From: Dendrocalamus latiflorus
Lineage: Eukaryota > Streptophyta > Magnoliopsida > Poales > Poaceae
Assembly: GCA_017311315.1 (NCBI GenBank)
Contig: CM029617.1
Location: 1,096,681 to 1,160,680 of the forward strand
DNA: 64,000 bases
Direction of reading: 5' to 3'
The notes under the pieces were generated by a model that worked only from the letters and a program-made list of their open reading frames with translations, had not been told where the DNA came from and did not search any database. Position numbers and translations under genes: made by a program. Each line of letters starts with the position of its first letter. Positions within the stretch are counted from its first letter, which is position 1. Of this stretch, positions 37,200-47,153 are shown in pieces.

Positions 37200-37690
37200 C
37201 CAAAAGATCTGCACCGAATCTTTCCCCCCGTTCTCCACGTCTCCCTGCTCCTCCCCCGCTCCGCCCTCGCCTATCCAGTGCGCCTCCTCCCCCACCGAAT
37301 CCCGTCGCTCCTCCCCTCCCTCCGCCGCCGCTCCACCCTCGCCTCCTCCCCTCCCTCCTCCGCCGCTCCACCCTGGCCTCCTACCCTCCCTCCTTCGCCG
37401 CTCCGCCCTCACCTCCTCCTTTCCACCCCGCGCCGCCCTGGCCTCCTCTTCCCCCGCTCCTCCTCCGCCGCCTCCTCCCCCGCTCCTCTGCCGCCGCCTC
37501 CTCCCCCGCTCCCCTGTGCCACCACCGCCTCCCCACGCCATGCCGCCGTCGCCTCCTCCTCCCCCGCTCCGCCGCCGCCTCCTCCTCCCCCACCCCTCCA
37601 CTCCGCCGCCGCCTCCTCCCCTCACCCTGCGCCGGCGCCGCCTCCTCCTCTGCAAAAGATCTGGACCACACCTTCCCCCTCGCATAGCCA
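37200..37690. repeat. CTCC/GCCGCC low-complexity stretch
   Basis: Strongly pyrimidine-skewed sequence built from CTCCTCCCC and CCGCCGCCTCC words. Long Pro/Ser/Arg-rich frames on both strands are composition artefacts. It lies upstream of the ERD7-like remnant. CAAAAGATCTG occurs on both sides (about 37.20 and 37.65 kb), hinting at repeat expansion between two related flanks. Confidence 0.8.
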
Positions 37691-37832
37691 ACCCTAGAAC
37701 GCACCATCACGTTGCAAAAACCAACCGCACGTCTTCCCCATGTCCTTCGCTCAACGATTCAACTTTCTCCCCCTCGTGGCCTTCTCTTGCCCTCTTCGTC
37801 ACGGTAACAACCACCACCAATCCTCCTCAGCC

Positions 37833-38237
37833 GAGAAAATTGCAATTATAGGACAGCAAACAATGCGCTTCGCAATTATAGGACTCCAAACATCGACTTC
37901 GTTAAAATGACCTTTGAAACGTTGTTTTTCATGACATTTGGTGTATTAAGTCTCTTTTCTCATCTAAATACATGTATTTGTTACCCAAAGTGACCATTTT
38001 GCCCTTCTCTGTATTGTGAAAGAGAAGGGATTACATGGAAGACATATTCTATAATTGCAAAAGAGAAGGGCAAAAGGGTCACTTTGGGTAACAAATACAT
38101 GTATTTAGATGAGAAAAGAGACTTAATACACCAAATGTCATGAAAAACAAGAAGCCATGTCATTTTAACGAAGTCGATGTTTGGAGTCCTATAATTGCGA
38201 AGCGCATTGTTTGCTGTCCTATAATTGCAATTTTCTC
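37833..38237. mobile_element. Mutator-type MITE next to the ERD7-like start codon
   Basis: The two halves of the 405-bp element are near-perfect inverted repeats of about 190 bp, with ends GAGAAAATTGCAATTATAGG and its complement. A 9-bp target duplication with one mismatch (TCCTCAGCC at 37824-37832, TCCTCGGCC at 38238-38246) fits Mutator-like elements. The right copy of the duplication ends one base before the ATG at 38248. No coding capacity. Confidence 0.9.
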
Positions 38238-40655
38238 TCCTCGGCCAATGGCGTCCTGCAAACCCTCAAACCCTAACCCTAGCCCCGCCCCCTCTGCCCC
38301 GCCGCTCACCATGGCCGACCTTGCGCCCGTCGTCTCCCACCACCGCCGCCGACGACCCCAATGTCCCGCCCCCCTCGGAGGACGTCGTCCTCCGCCTCCC
38401 CGGCTCGTAGCTCCACCTCACTGACCGCCAACGCAGCCACCCGCTTGCCGCCGGCGACCTCTCCCTGCTCCGCATCCGCTTCGGCGACACCTCCCTCGCC
38501 GCCATCGCCCTACTCGACCCGATCCAGTGGCCGCTTGCCCGCGACGTCGCCGCTGTGAAGCTCAACCCCCGCCACTACTCATTCTCCCTCACCGTGCCCG
38601 CCTCCCCCGACGACCGGAACCCCGACCCGCTCCACTACGGCCTCACGCTCTCCCAACCCCGACCCGCGCCTCGATGGCATCCCTGCCACGTACACCAACT
38701 TTTCGGTCCAGTCCGTGGTCGGCGGCGAGGAATTGGCAAATAGGGTGCGCGGCGAGGTCGAGGCGGCAGTGGCGCCGAACGTGGAGGAATACGGCGGCGC
38801 CATGGCGAGGGCGATCGCGACGGGCACCTGGCCAAGGAGATACTGTGGTGCGGGGAAGTGACGGTGGAGAGGCTCCGGTGGGGAAACGAAGTCCTCAAGA
38901 GGAGGACGCAGCCCGGCGACGCCGACGCGGAGGTCAGCCCAGAGATGCTGAGACGGATCAAAAGGTAACGGCTTTTCCTGTTTCTAGTGATGCAATGTGC
39001 CGTCAGGAGTATTGCATTGTTCTCTACGGGTGTTTCAGTTGAGTTAGAAAAACCTTATGATAAGTAGGGATAATCTCCTCATATTATTCGTGTTATCATG
39101 CTGGCATTTACATGCGTTTTACTTGTTCAGTTGTTTGGCAGGTGGCATCCCTGGTGTTGGTGTTAACTTAGTCCTCTTCTGTATGGTGAATTCTAGCTAA
39201 GGCTTGATTCCTTATTTATGTCGTATAAGAAGACTCCTGTACATTCGTGTACATTCATACAGGTGATTCAGTGATTGTAGGCATCTGCATTTTGGAACGG
39301 ATTTTCATAAATGAACTAACTTAAACTGAAGGATATAATTGCATTTTGAAATAGAAATGATGTTGTTTTTGATCATGTAATTGCTTTACTGCCGAGTACA
39401 TTATGTTGACATAGTGTTGAGCTGTTAATATATCGTGTATCAGTTTAGTATATGTATGCATTTAAATGTACAAGGAGTTTAAACCAGGCCTTGTGAGGAC
39501 TGCCACAAATGCTGATCACCAACCTTTTAGCACATGATCTCCAGATGTTTAAGTAACTTGTTCTGCTTGGTTCAGCTGATTTGTATTGTCTCTTTTGGGA
39601 TTTCTTGTCTTGCTAGGCTTTGATGGTTTTAGTTTTCCTTGAACTTAATTACACGATTTGCACTCATGCAATCTCAATAAAATATTTCAGTTATTTGATT
39701 ATTTTTTGCTTCAAAGAACTACTTGTCCAGATAGGCTTTGATGGTTTTAGTTTTCCTTGAGCTTAATTACACAATTTGGACACATATTTTCAATCAAATA
39801 TTTTAGTTACTTTCTGCTTCAAAGAATTCAAGCCTGTATTTTTTGCTGGGCTACGAAGGTGACAAAAATGTCTGAGAAAGTGGCAACAAGAATATTGTCT
39901 GGAGTTGTGAAGGTTACTGGCTATTGTACAAGCTCGGTGGCTAACGAAAAAAGTTGGCAAGAAGTTTTTTTAACCTATTGCCTGGAGAGATTGTTCTTGC
40001 TTCTCTTGATGGATTATGTATGTGCTCTTTTTATTTTTCAATGGTATCTATATTAATGGTGGGTTGAACCAAAAGCCAGTTTTCTGTTCGCTACCATGCG
40101 TTCCAATAGGATAATACCTCATATTCAGGTGGAGGTGCTGGTTGCATCAAATCCTTTGTGCCATGGAGCTATAATAACTGAGTTGAAGTTATAACCTGAG
40201 GAGGTTCCTGGGTGCGCTTGTGTTCTGCTACTGCAAGTGCCAAATAGTCTGTGTATTGAATCATTCATCTCATCTGCTTTGCTGTATCTGCTGTGTTAGT
40301 GTGTCGATTTACTGTTGTTGGTGAACTTCGTCCTTAAAAGTAATTAGAATTTGATTTACCCTAGTCACCAAGCTTGCTTGGGCAAAGCTCTTCAGTTATA
40401 CTGTTTCGCTTACATGTGTTTTACTGGTTCCAACAGCGAAGGCTTGTGATGCTGTAGAAGTGGCTGGGACGAATGTTCTATCCACATCATCAGCTGTAAC
40501 GACTGGGCTTGTGTCTCACAAGTACGTAGTGTTCTGCCACATATCCATATCATTGTATCATATCCACATCCTTTTTTATCCAATTTCTGTTCATTTTGAA
40601 CGGGAGTATATTCATCACATCGAGTTTTTTTTTTATCTCGGAAAACTTGTTTCCA

Positions 40656-43600
40656 TTAAACACTCTCTCCAGCCTGATCGTTGGAGACCAAGCTGGAAAC
40701 AAAGTTGGGGACTTGGCTCAAGAATTCCATCGAGCCAGAGCTAACCACGCTCACCCCATACATTGCAAGGCGATCAGCTACCTTGTTGCAATCTCTCGGG
40801 CAAAGCCGAATACTGCAGTAATCGAAGGATGAACCAATAAAATCTCTAATTTGCTTGAGGAGGCTTCCATGCACACTTTGATCAAGATCCAGTGAAGTCA
40901 AGCCCCGAACCAGTTCAGACGCATCAGTCTCCAGAATAATTCTTGACATACCCAGATGCGCTGTCCTCTGCAGACTATACAAAGCAGCCAGCGCTTCAGC
41001 TTGAAAAGGGTTGTCCACTCTGCAAAGATTGCCGCAGCCCCCCTGAAGGAACTCACCAGCCCTGTTCCTCGCAATGAAGCCCCATCCTCCCTGATCCGAC
41101 CCAGCTTTAAAGGAGCCATCAATATTAATCTTGTAAACATCTTCCGGAGGCGGATGCCAGAAGTTGAGACTGACTTGCTGCTGACTTTTCGTTGTTTTCC
41201 TTCCCTTTTCAAATTCTGTCGCATGGAAGATTACTAGAGAACAGATCTCAGGACCAGCAACTCTTTTTTCCCCAGCATTCACCTTATTCCTAACCGACCA
41301 CCATCTCCATAAAAGAACCACAATTTGTAGCTGAGTTGACTGTGGAAAGGACCAGATTTTTCTCAGCACATCCCGCCCAGACTGACAAACTGCTAAGATA
41401 TTGCGATATTCCTCCAAATTTAGCCCTCTCCAGCATTCCTTTACCTCTTTACATCTGAAAAAGAGGTGCCCACAATCTTCATCCAGCCTGTGACACATTG
41501 GGCACCGGGTATCCCCCTTCATCCCTCTTCGGCTCAAATTCCGCCGGACCGGCAGACTATTATGGGCTAAACGCCATAGAAACATTTTCACTTTGTTTGG
41601 GACCTCCATCCTCCAAATTTTATCCCACCTGAACAAGGAGTCCCCATCTGGGCCTGGGTCAGAGCTGGCAGCATTTCTACCACACTCATTCTCCCTGTTC
41701 TGAACCGCCAACCTGTAGGCTGACTTAACTGAGAAGATCCCCTTTTTTTCAAAGTGCCATGCCGGTCTATCTTCCAAATCTTGGTTCACTCTCAGCTTTA
41801 GAATGGCCTCAGCATCAAACTCTGAGAAAACATCCTGCACTAAGGACTCATCCCATGATCCCAAGCTTGGATCCATCAAATCAGCCACCTTTGTCAACAC
41901 CGTAGACCCCCTCTGTGTGACAGGACGTCTAGTACTGCCATGTGGAATCCAGGGATCCGTCCAGATATTCACCGAGTCACCATTACCAATGCGCCAAATG
42001 AGCCCCTGTTTCAGCAAATTCACCCCTTTTAGAATGCTCCTCCAAGTGTAGGAGATCCCATCCTGTTCCGCACATTGCAAAATGCTATCATTGGGGAAAT
42101 ATTTTGCTTTAAGCACTTGGCCACACAAAGTATCCGGAAAGGCCAGGAGCCTCCAAGCTTGTCTAGCCAGCATGGCCAGATTGAACAGGTGTAGATCCCG
42201 AAAGCCCAAGCCCCCCTTATCCTTAGGGAGAGTCAGCTTATCCCATGCCAACCAATGAACCTTGTTTTTCTTATCATTCCTCCACCACCACCTGCCAATC
42301 ATAGAGTTCAACTCATCGCACAGCCCTTTTGTCAGCTCAAAGCAAGACATAGCATAGGTTGGGATTGCTTGGGCCACAGCCTTAACTAGAATTTCCTTAC
42401 CAGCCTTAGATAGCAATTTCTCCTGCCACCCTTGAATACGAAGCCAAACTTTCCTCTTAATAAACTCAAAAGCTTTCTTTCTTGATTTACCAATAGAAAC
42501 TGGCATCCCCAAATATCTCTCACTCTTTGCTTCTTGCATGATGTCAATGACTTGTCTCACCTCATCCTTATCAACTGAGCTAGAATTTGGGCTGAACAGA
42601 ACAGACGATTTATCCCTATTAACCATTTGTCCTGAAGCTCGCTCATAAGCCTGTAATATCCTCCTTAATTCCTGAGCGTCTCCTCCACAAGCTCTCATCA
42701 AAATCAGGGAGTCATCAGCGAAGAAAAGATGGTTAATCCTCGGGGCTTCCCTACACACTCTAATGCCCTCAATCTTGCCCTCCACCTCAGCCTTCTGTAA
42801 CATTGCTGAAAGACCCTCCGCACAAAGAATAAACAAATAAGGCGACAAAGGATCCCCTTGGCGAAGTCCCCTCTGAGAATGAATGATGTTGGAGTATTCC
42901 CCATTGACCTTGATACAATAGTTCACTGTTGTAACACACTTTATCACCTTATCCACCCATTGCACTGTGAACCCCAATTTTAGCATCATCTTCTCCAGAA
43001 AGGACCACTCAACTCGATCATAGGCCTTACTCATGTCCAACTTAATTGCAGCCACCCCCTGTTTTCCCCACCTCCTCTGTCTTAGATAGTGTGTGAGCTC
43101 ATAAGCCAGCAGGACATTATCAGTAATAAGTCTCCAAGGAACAAAAGCACTCTGAGAAGGGGTAATGATCTCTGGAAGTATCAACTTCAGTCTATTTGCA
43201 AGCACTTTGGAGATGAGCTTGTACACTACATTGCATAAATTGATTGGCCTAAGATCCTTCAATTTTCCCGGTGATTTGGTCTTTGGGATAAGAACAATAA
43301 CAGTATCATTCCAACCTTCCGGCATAGCAGACCCATTAAGCACCGCAAACACTTCTTCTTTAACCTTATCACCCGCAAGGGACCAGAATTTCCTATAAAA
43401 AGCCACCGGCATGCCATCAGGCCCTGGGGCTTTCAGCTCACCCATGTCCTTCAGAGCCACCCAAATTTCATCACTTGAGAACGGTGCCACCAAATTGTCA
43501 TTCATCTCTTGAGTAACATTCACTTGAACGCAATCAAGGACCTCATTGGCCTGGGAACCTGCAGTGGACAAGAAAAGTTGCTGGTACTGATTAGCAATAA

Positions 43601-44789
43601 ATCTCTTCAGGTGTTTTTCCTCCACCACCCCACCACCCTCATCTTTCAACTTGCTTATAGTATTCCTCCTTTTCCTTTCTGAAGCCTGAGCATGGAAGAA
43701 TTTTGTGTTACGGTCGCCTTTGGCCAACCAAGAAGAGTGAGCCCGCTGTTTCCAGTAAACATGTTGCTGGTCCAGGAGGTGATCAAGCTTATAGCGCAGC
43801 AAGTGCTCCTTGTTTATGTACCCTTGGGTAATAGAAGCCCTCCTAATCCTTTCCAGCTCCCTTTTGGCATTTTTAATTCTCTTCTCCAAAGCTCCAAGGA
43901 CCTCACGATCCCACTGCCATAACTCCCCCAACACCCGAGATTGGATTTCCATAAGACTAACCCCTCCGCCTCTAATAGCTTTTTCCCAGGCCTCCTCCAC
44001 CCGCTCGCTACACTCCTCTTCCTCCAACCATCTCGCCTCAAACTTCTTCATAACCTCTAGTGGTTTCCTCCAATGGACCTTTTCTTTCGCACCAGGGTCC
44101 ACAATGATGGGCCTATGATCTGAGTGCCGAGGATCACCGTTAATAACACGGACCAAAGGGAAGCGAGCCCGCCATGCACTATTCGCCACCGCCCTGTCCA
44201 GTCTTTCCCTAGTATAACTGGACGCATTTTGATGGTGATTCCTCCAAGTGAAGGCATCCCCCACAAAGCCCAAATCCTGCAGGTCACACTCCTCCAGAAC
44301 CTCTCTGAACTTCAACATGCTGCCCTCCGCCCTAGTAGCTCCCCCTTCCTTCTCACAACTGAATAGAATTTCATTGAAATCGCCACAGCACAGCCAAGGG
44401 AGCTTACTACGGTGCATTAGAATTCGAAGCAGCTTCCATGTTTTCTCCTTCTCTTCACTACGGGGCTCGCCATAAATCCCAGTAAACCGCCAAGCACTCT
44501 CATCCTCCTCCGTGATTTTGGCATCAATATGATACCTTGACCACGTCAGCACCCTCAAATCCACCTCCTTCTTCCAAAACAACGCCAGACCACCCTTCGC
44601 CCCAACACTGTCCTTTACCACCATACAAGGCATGTTCAGCTTCCATTTGAAACCCTCCATCCATTTCTCACCATGTTTTGTTTCAGAGAGAAACAAAACA
44701 TCGGGGTCCTCCTTCCTCTGGACATCCAGAAGACCACGAACTGCCGGGCCGTTCCCCAACCCCCGGCAGTTCCACGCCACAAGCCTCAT
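40656..44789 (-). CDS. LINE ORF2: endonuclease, reverse transcriptase, RNase H
   Basis: 1377 aa, uninterrupted. It nicks genomic DNA and copies the element's RNA at the nick. In order: apurinic-type endonuclease (about 1-230: N7, SETK with E36, GDFNE with D137, LDRA D198, SDHRP 223-227); reverse transcriptase (about 450-740: APGPDG, LRPINLCN, LDMSKAYDRVEW, FADD 690-693); zinc-binding CPMC..H..C segment (about 41.45-41.5 kb); RNase H at the C-terminus (INIDGSFKAGSDQGGWGF; AEALAALYSL). The start codon overlaps the ORF1 stop as ATGA. One oddity: FVPWRLITDN, where plant LINEs usually have FVPGRLITDN. Whether it is still active is unknown. Confidence 0.95.
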   Translation of the reverse strand: MRLVAWNCRGLGNGPAVRGLLDVQRKEDPDVLFLSETKHGEKWMEGFKWKLNMPCMVVKDSVGAKGGLALFWKKEVDLRVLTWSRYHIDAKITEEDESAWRFTGIYGEPRSEEKEKTWKLLRILMHRSKLPWLCCGDFNEILFSCEKEGGATRAEGSMLKFREVLEECDLQDLGFVGDAFTWRNHHQNASSYTRERLDRAVANSAWRARFPLVRVINGDPRHSDHRPIIVDPGAKEKVHWRKPLEVMKKFEARWLEEEECSERVEEAWEKAIRGGGVSLMEIQSRVLGELWQWDREVLGALEKRIKNAKRELERIRRASITQGYINKEHLLRYKLDHLLDQQHVYWKQRAHSSWLAKGDRNTKFFHAQASERKRRNTISKLKDEGGGVVEEKHLKRFIANQYQQLFLSTAGSQANEVLDCVQVNVTQEMNDNLVAPFSSDEIWVALKDMGELKAPGPDGMPVAFYRKFWSLAGDKVKEEVFAVLNGSAMPEGWNDTVIVLIPKTKSPGKLKDLRPINLCNVVYKLISKVLANRLKLILPEIITPSQSAFVPWRLITDNVLLAYELTHYLRQRRWGKQGVAAIKLDMSKAYDRVEWSFLEKMMLKLGFTVQWVDKVIKCVTTVNYCIKVNGEYSNIIHSQRGLRQGDPLSPYLFILCAEGLSAMLQKAEVEGKIEGIRVCREAPRINHLFFADDSLILMRACGGDAQELRRILQAYERASGQMVNRDKSSVLFSPNSSSVDKDEVRQVIDIMQEAKSERYLGMPVSIGKSRKKAFEFIKRKVWLRIQGWQEKLLSKAGKEILVKAVAQAIPTYAMSCFELTKGLCDELNSMIGRWWWRNDKKNKVHWLAWDKLTLPKDKGGLGFRDLHLFNLAMLARQAWRLLAFPDTLCGQVLKAKYFPNDSILQCAEQDGISYTWRSILKGVNLLKQGLIWRIGNGDSVNIWTDPWIPHGSTRRPVTQRGSTVLTKVADLMDPSLGSWDESLVQDVFSEFDAEAILKLRVNQDLEDRPAWHFEKKGIFSVKSAYRLAVQNRENECGRNAASSDPGPDGDSLFRWDKIWRMEVPNKVKMFLWRLAHNSLPVRRNLSRRGMKGDTRCPMCHRLDEDCGHLFFRCKEVKECWRGLNLEEYRNILAVCQSGRDVLRKIWSFPQSTQLQIVVLLWRWWSVRNKVNAGEKRVAGPEICSLVIFHATEFEKGRKTTKSQQQVSLNFWHPPPEDVYKINIDGSFKAGSDQGGWGFIARNRAGEFLQGGCGNLCRVDNPFQAEALAALYSLQRTAHLGMSRIILETDASELVRGLTSLDLDQSVHGSLLKQIRDFIGSSFDYCSIRLCPRDCNKVADRLAMYGVSVVSSGSMEFLSQVPNFVSSLVSNDQAGESV

Positions 44790-46381
44790 TTGGACCGGCC
44801 GGGCTGACTATGCAGCCCCGCCAAATAGGGAATTTCCTCCTCCATCTCCACCTCCACTGAAACAACCTGGATCTTAGCCTTCTTCTGCACTTCTTCCTCC
44901 CCGCCAACCTCCTCTCCCCCTCGCTTCTGCGAAACGGGAGGGGAAGAAAACTGTTCCCCCTTCGATTTCCCAAGCTCGCGCGGACGGCGTTTGAAAGTAG
45001 ACCTCATCTTTTTTGCCTCACTTCCCCCAGCCTTGGCCTGTTTAAGCTCCTCCACCCGCGGCTCCCCGACCCTGCTTAAGCCTGCTTCTGCACCCTCCCC
45101 TAAGGGCATAGAGCCCACCCCATCCACCTCCATGCCGACCTTTTCAGGGACCCTTAGCGCAACACCCTCCTGCGTGTTACCTCCTCTCCCTTCACCCTCC
45201 CCTGCAGCCACCCCAGAATCCCCCTTCTCTGTTGTGAACCCCGCCAGATCCCCCTCCCTTGCCTCCAGGACCACCCCTCTCGCCTCCTCCTGCCCCACCA
45301 CCTCCACCCTGCTCTCCTTGTCATTACTTGTACTGTCCCCAAACGACAATTTTTTCGGGACACCTCCAGTTGTAGTATTGTTAGTCAACAACTTAAGCGG
45401 GCTCGACCCATCATCCCGAAGCTCATTGTCCTCCGAAGCCTTCCCCCTCCTTTCTTCCTCATTCTGCTGCAGCCTCCTCCCCACCTCCCCACGCCTCCAA
45501 GAACCCGACGAATTATGCTGATAACTCCCACCTGAACTGCTGCCCCCCGACCAGCGGCTCCGCTGATCACGTTTCTTTGCCGGAGAGGCCCTCAACCAGT
45601 CCCCAAACTGATGATCATGAACCTTCCAAACCTTTTCATCACACTCCTTTTCCACATGACCCAACACACCACAAGAATAACAAAAGTTTGGGAGAAATTC
45701 ATATCTGAAATTACACCAGCAGCTTGGTTCACCAACCCCATTCTCCACCATCACTCCCCTGAAAAGCGGTTTGCGCACATCAATTAGAGCTTTGATCCTA
45801 AGGAAGCACCCCACAGCCGACCCATCTTCATCAGTTTCCACATCCAACGCTTTCCCCACCTTTTCCCCAATCGACCGACCTGTACTTTCATTCATCAGAC
45901 CCAAAGGCAAGTTGAAGACACGGATCCATACCGGAATATGAGTGAACTCCAAGTCCTTTAGCCTCTTAGTCTCATCAAAATCTACCACAATGAGCAGAAC
46001 ACCACCAAATTCCCACGGACCCTCCGTAACAGCTCTTCTCTTGCCCCCCGGTTGAAGGAAAGCAAACAGGAACATGTTATCTCCCAACTCCTTGCACCGG
46101 ATTCCTTTCGCCGGACACCAGATTTTGCCCAGAGTCTGCACCATCCCTTCCACATATCCAACCTTCGTCGAGAACAACTTGCCCACCGCCTGAGGAGGTC
46201 GACCAGCCTCTCTCGAATCTGACTGCCATGCACCCTTGACAGCCTTCCGCTCCTCCTCCGACAACTTCAGGCCACCCAACAAATCCTCCAGAACCTCTGC
46301 GCCCTGCTTCCGCCCCTTCTCCATCAACCCCCAGCACAGTCCAGAACCACCAGAATCTGCCCCAATCCCACCACCGCCCAC
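44786..46381 (-). CDS. LINE ORF1: nucleic-acid-binding protein
   Basis: 531 aa from the first ATG. An internal ATG at residue 20 (46324), before EKGRKQGAEVLED, is an equally likely start. It contains a DUF4283-like N-terminal domain (about 35-145, GPWEFGGVLLIV) and a CCHC zinc knuckle (C234, C237, H242, C247: CYSCGVLGHVEKEC). A long Ser/Gly/Glu-rich basic tail follows. In plant L1 elements this protein coats the RNA. Its TGA shares bases with the ORF2 ATG, so ORF2 is probably translated by reinitiation or coupling. Confidence 0.9.
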   Translation of the reverse strand: MGGGGIGADSGGSGLCWGLMEKGRKQGAEVLEDLLGGLKLSEEERKAVKGAWQSDSREAGRPPQAVGKLFSTKVGYVEGMVQTLGKIWCPAKGIRCKELGDNMFLFAFLQPGGKRRAVTEGPWEFGGVLLIVVDFDETKRLKDLEFTHIPVWIRVFNLPLGLMNESTGRSIGEKVGKALDVETDEDGSAVGCFLRIKALIDVRKPLFRGVMVENGVGEPSCWCNFRYEFLPNFCYSCGVLGHVEKECDEKVWKVHDHQFGDWLRASPAKKRDQRSRWSGGSSSGGSYQHNSSGSWRRGEVGRRLQQNEEERRGKASEDNELRDDGSSPLKLLTNNTTTGGVPKKLSFGDSTSNDKESRVEVVGQEEARGVVLEAREGDLAGFTTEKGDSGVAAGEGEGRGGNTQEGVALRVPEKVGMEVDGVGSMPLGEGAEAGLSRVGEPRVEELKQAKAGGSEAKKMRSTFKRRPRELGKSKGEQFSSPPVSQKRGGEEVGGEEEVQKKAKIQVVSVEVEMEEEIPYLAGLHSQPGRSK

Positions 46382-47153
46382 CTCCCAACACAGCCGCCGG
46401 GGTCAGGGGAGAGCCGCCCTTACCGCCGCCGCCCGCAGCACAGCCACCCTCCCAGCACCTGGCTCCCTCGCGGCTCCTCCACGCCTGCCTCCTCGCAGCA
46501 CAGTAACATCCCAACACACCCCGGCTCCTGACGCCCCTCCGCCCTCTCCCTGCGGCCTCCCAACCTAGCGCCGGGGTCAGGGGAGAAGCCAGCCGGGGAG
46601 GCAGACCGCCAAGGGAGGAACGAAGACAAGCACTCGGTGAAGAAAACCAGTCCGAAACCCTAACCTCGGCTCGGGCTTGCCGCACGCCTGCAAGGAGCAC
46701 ACGACTGCCGCCCCAGCTCCTGACTCCGCCTGAACCACCCCGCAGGACCTCGCGGGGGCTCCTCCTCAGCCTTCCAGACCTTGGAGAAGGGGAGGAACTC
46801 GGGAGAAAGCTTTGATTTGTGGGGGAATTGGTAGAGATTTGGGGAAAAACCTAACCGAAACCCTAGCTGGGATGCTAGGGTTCGGACCTGCTCTGAGTCG
46901 CCTCGCCCCCTGCGGGAGAAGACGACCAGGACTTATCCTTCATCACATCGAGTTTGTTCTGCAGGTATGGTGAGAAAGCCGCTTCTGCGACCAATGAAGG
47001 GCTGGATGCCGCCGGCCATGCCATCGGACCGCGTGGGCTGTATTCAAGATCCGGCAGGCATTGAATCCAAAGAGCGTTCTGAAACCCACATCGCTCGCCA
47101 AGTCTACCATCAAAGCAGCAGCTGCTGACCTTCGGGCAAAGCACAGCAAGTAG

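Larger units (their letters stand above)
40628..46938 (-). mobile_element. Full-length L1-type LINE
   Basis: A 6.3-kb element on the minus strand in the last intron of the ERD7-like gene. The 17-bp target duplication TTCATCACATCGAGTTT is present at 40611-40627 and 46939-46955 without mismatch, and a short A-tail (T-run 40625-40634 on plus) marks the 3' end. It has a GC-rich 5' leader (46.4-46.94 kb) and two overlapping ORFs without stops. The perfect duplication and open frames suggest a recent insertion. It is antisense to the host gene. Confidence 0.95.
38248..47153 (+). pseudogene. ERD7/senescence-domain (spartin-like) gene, inactivated
   Basis: Members of this family bind membrane lipids and are induced by drought, cold and senescence. 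Exon blocks: 38248-38964 (MASCKPSNPNP.., VVLRLPGS, LHLTDRQRSHPLAAGDLSLL, EVSPEMLRRIK); about 39859-40017 (VTKMSEKVAT, ILSGVVKVTGYCTSS); 40437-40521 (KACDAVEVAGTNVL..VSHK); 46965-47153 (YGEKAASATNEGLDAAGHAI, ending RAKHSK-stop). The last junction AA|GT..CAG|G restores Lys-Tyr. Lesions: TAG at 38408-38410 where relatives have Gln; frameshifts near 38335, 38653 and 38820 in exon 1; two more near 39950 and 39970 (the latter in a T-run) in exon 2; an acceptor of exon 2 that is hard to place. The last intron (40522-46964) is 6443 bp because of a LINE; without it, it would be about 115 bp. Confidence 0.9.

Noticed and set aside
37051..37851. Pro-rich protein of 266 codons
   Set aside because: Low-complexity CTCC/CCGCC sequence; the apparent start lies in unrelated A/T-rich DNA.
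38248..40521. ERD7-like frameshifts as sequencing errors
   Set aside because: The receptor kinase, LINE ORFs, bZIP and 15-exon HSP90 in the same window are free of such errors, so several shifts in one gene are more likely real.
46077..46700. Minus-strand frame of 207 codons overlapping LINE ORF1
   Set aside because: Out-of-frame shadow in the GC-rich LINE 5' leader and ORF1.
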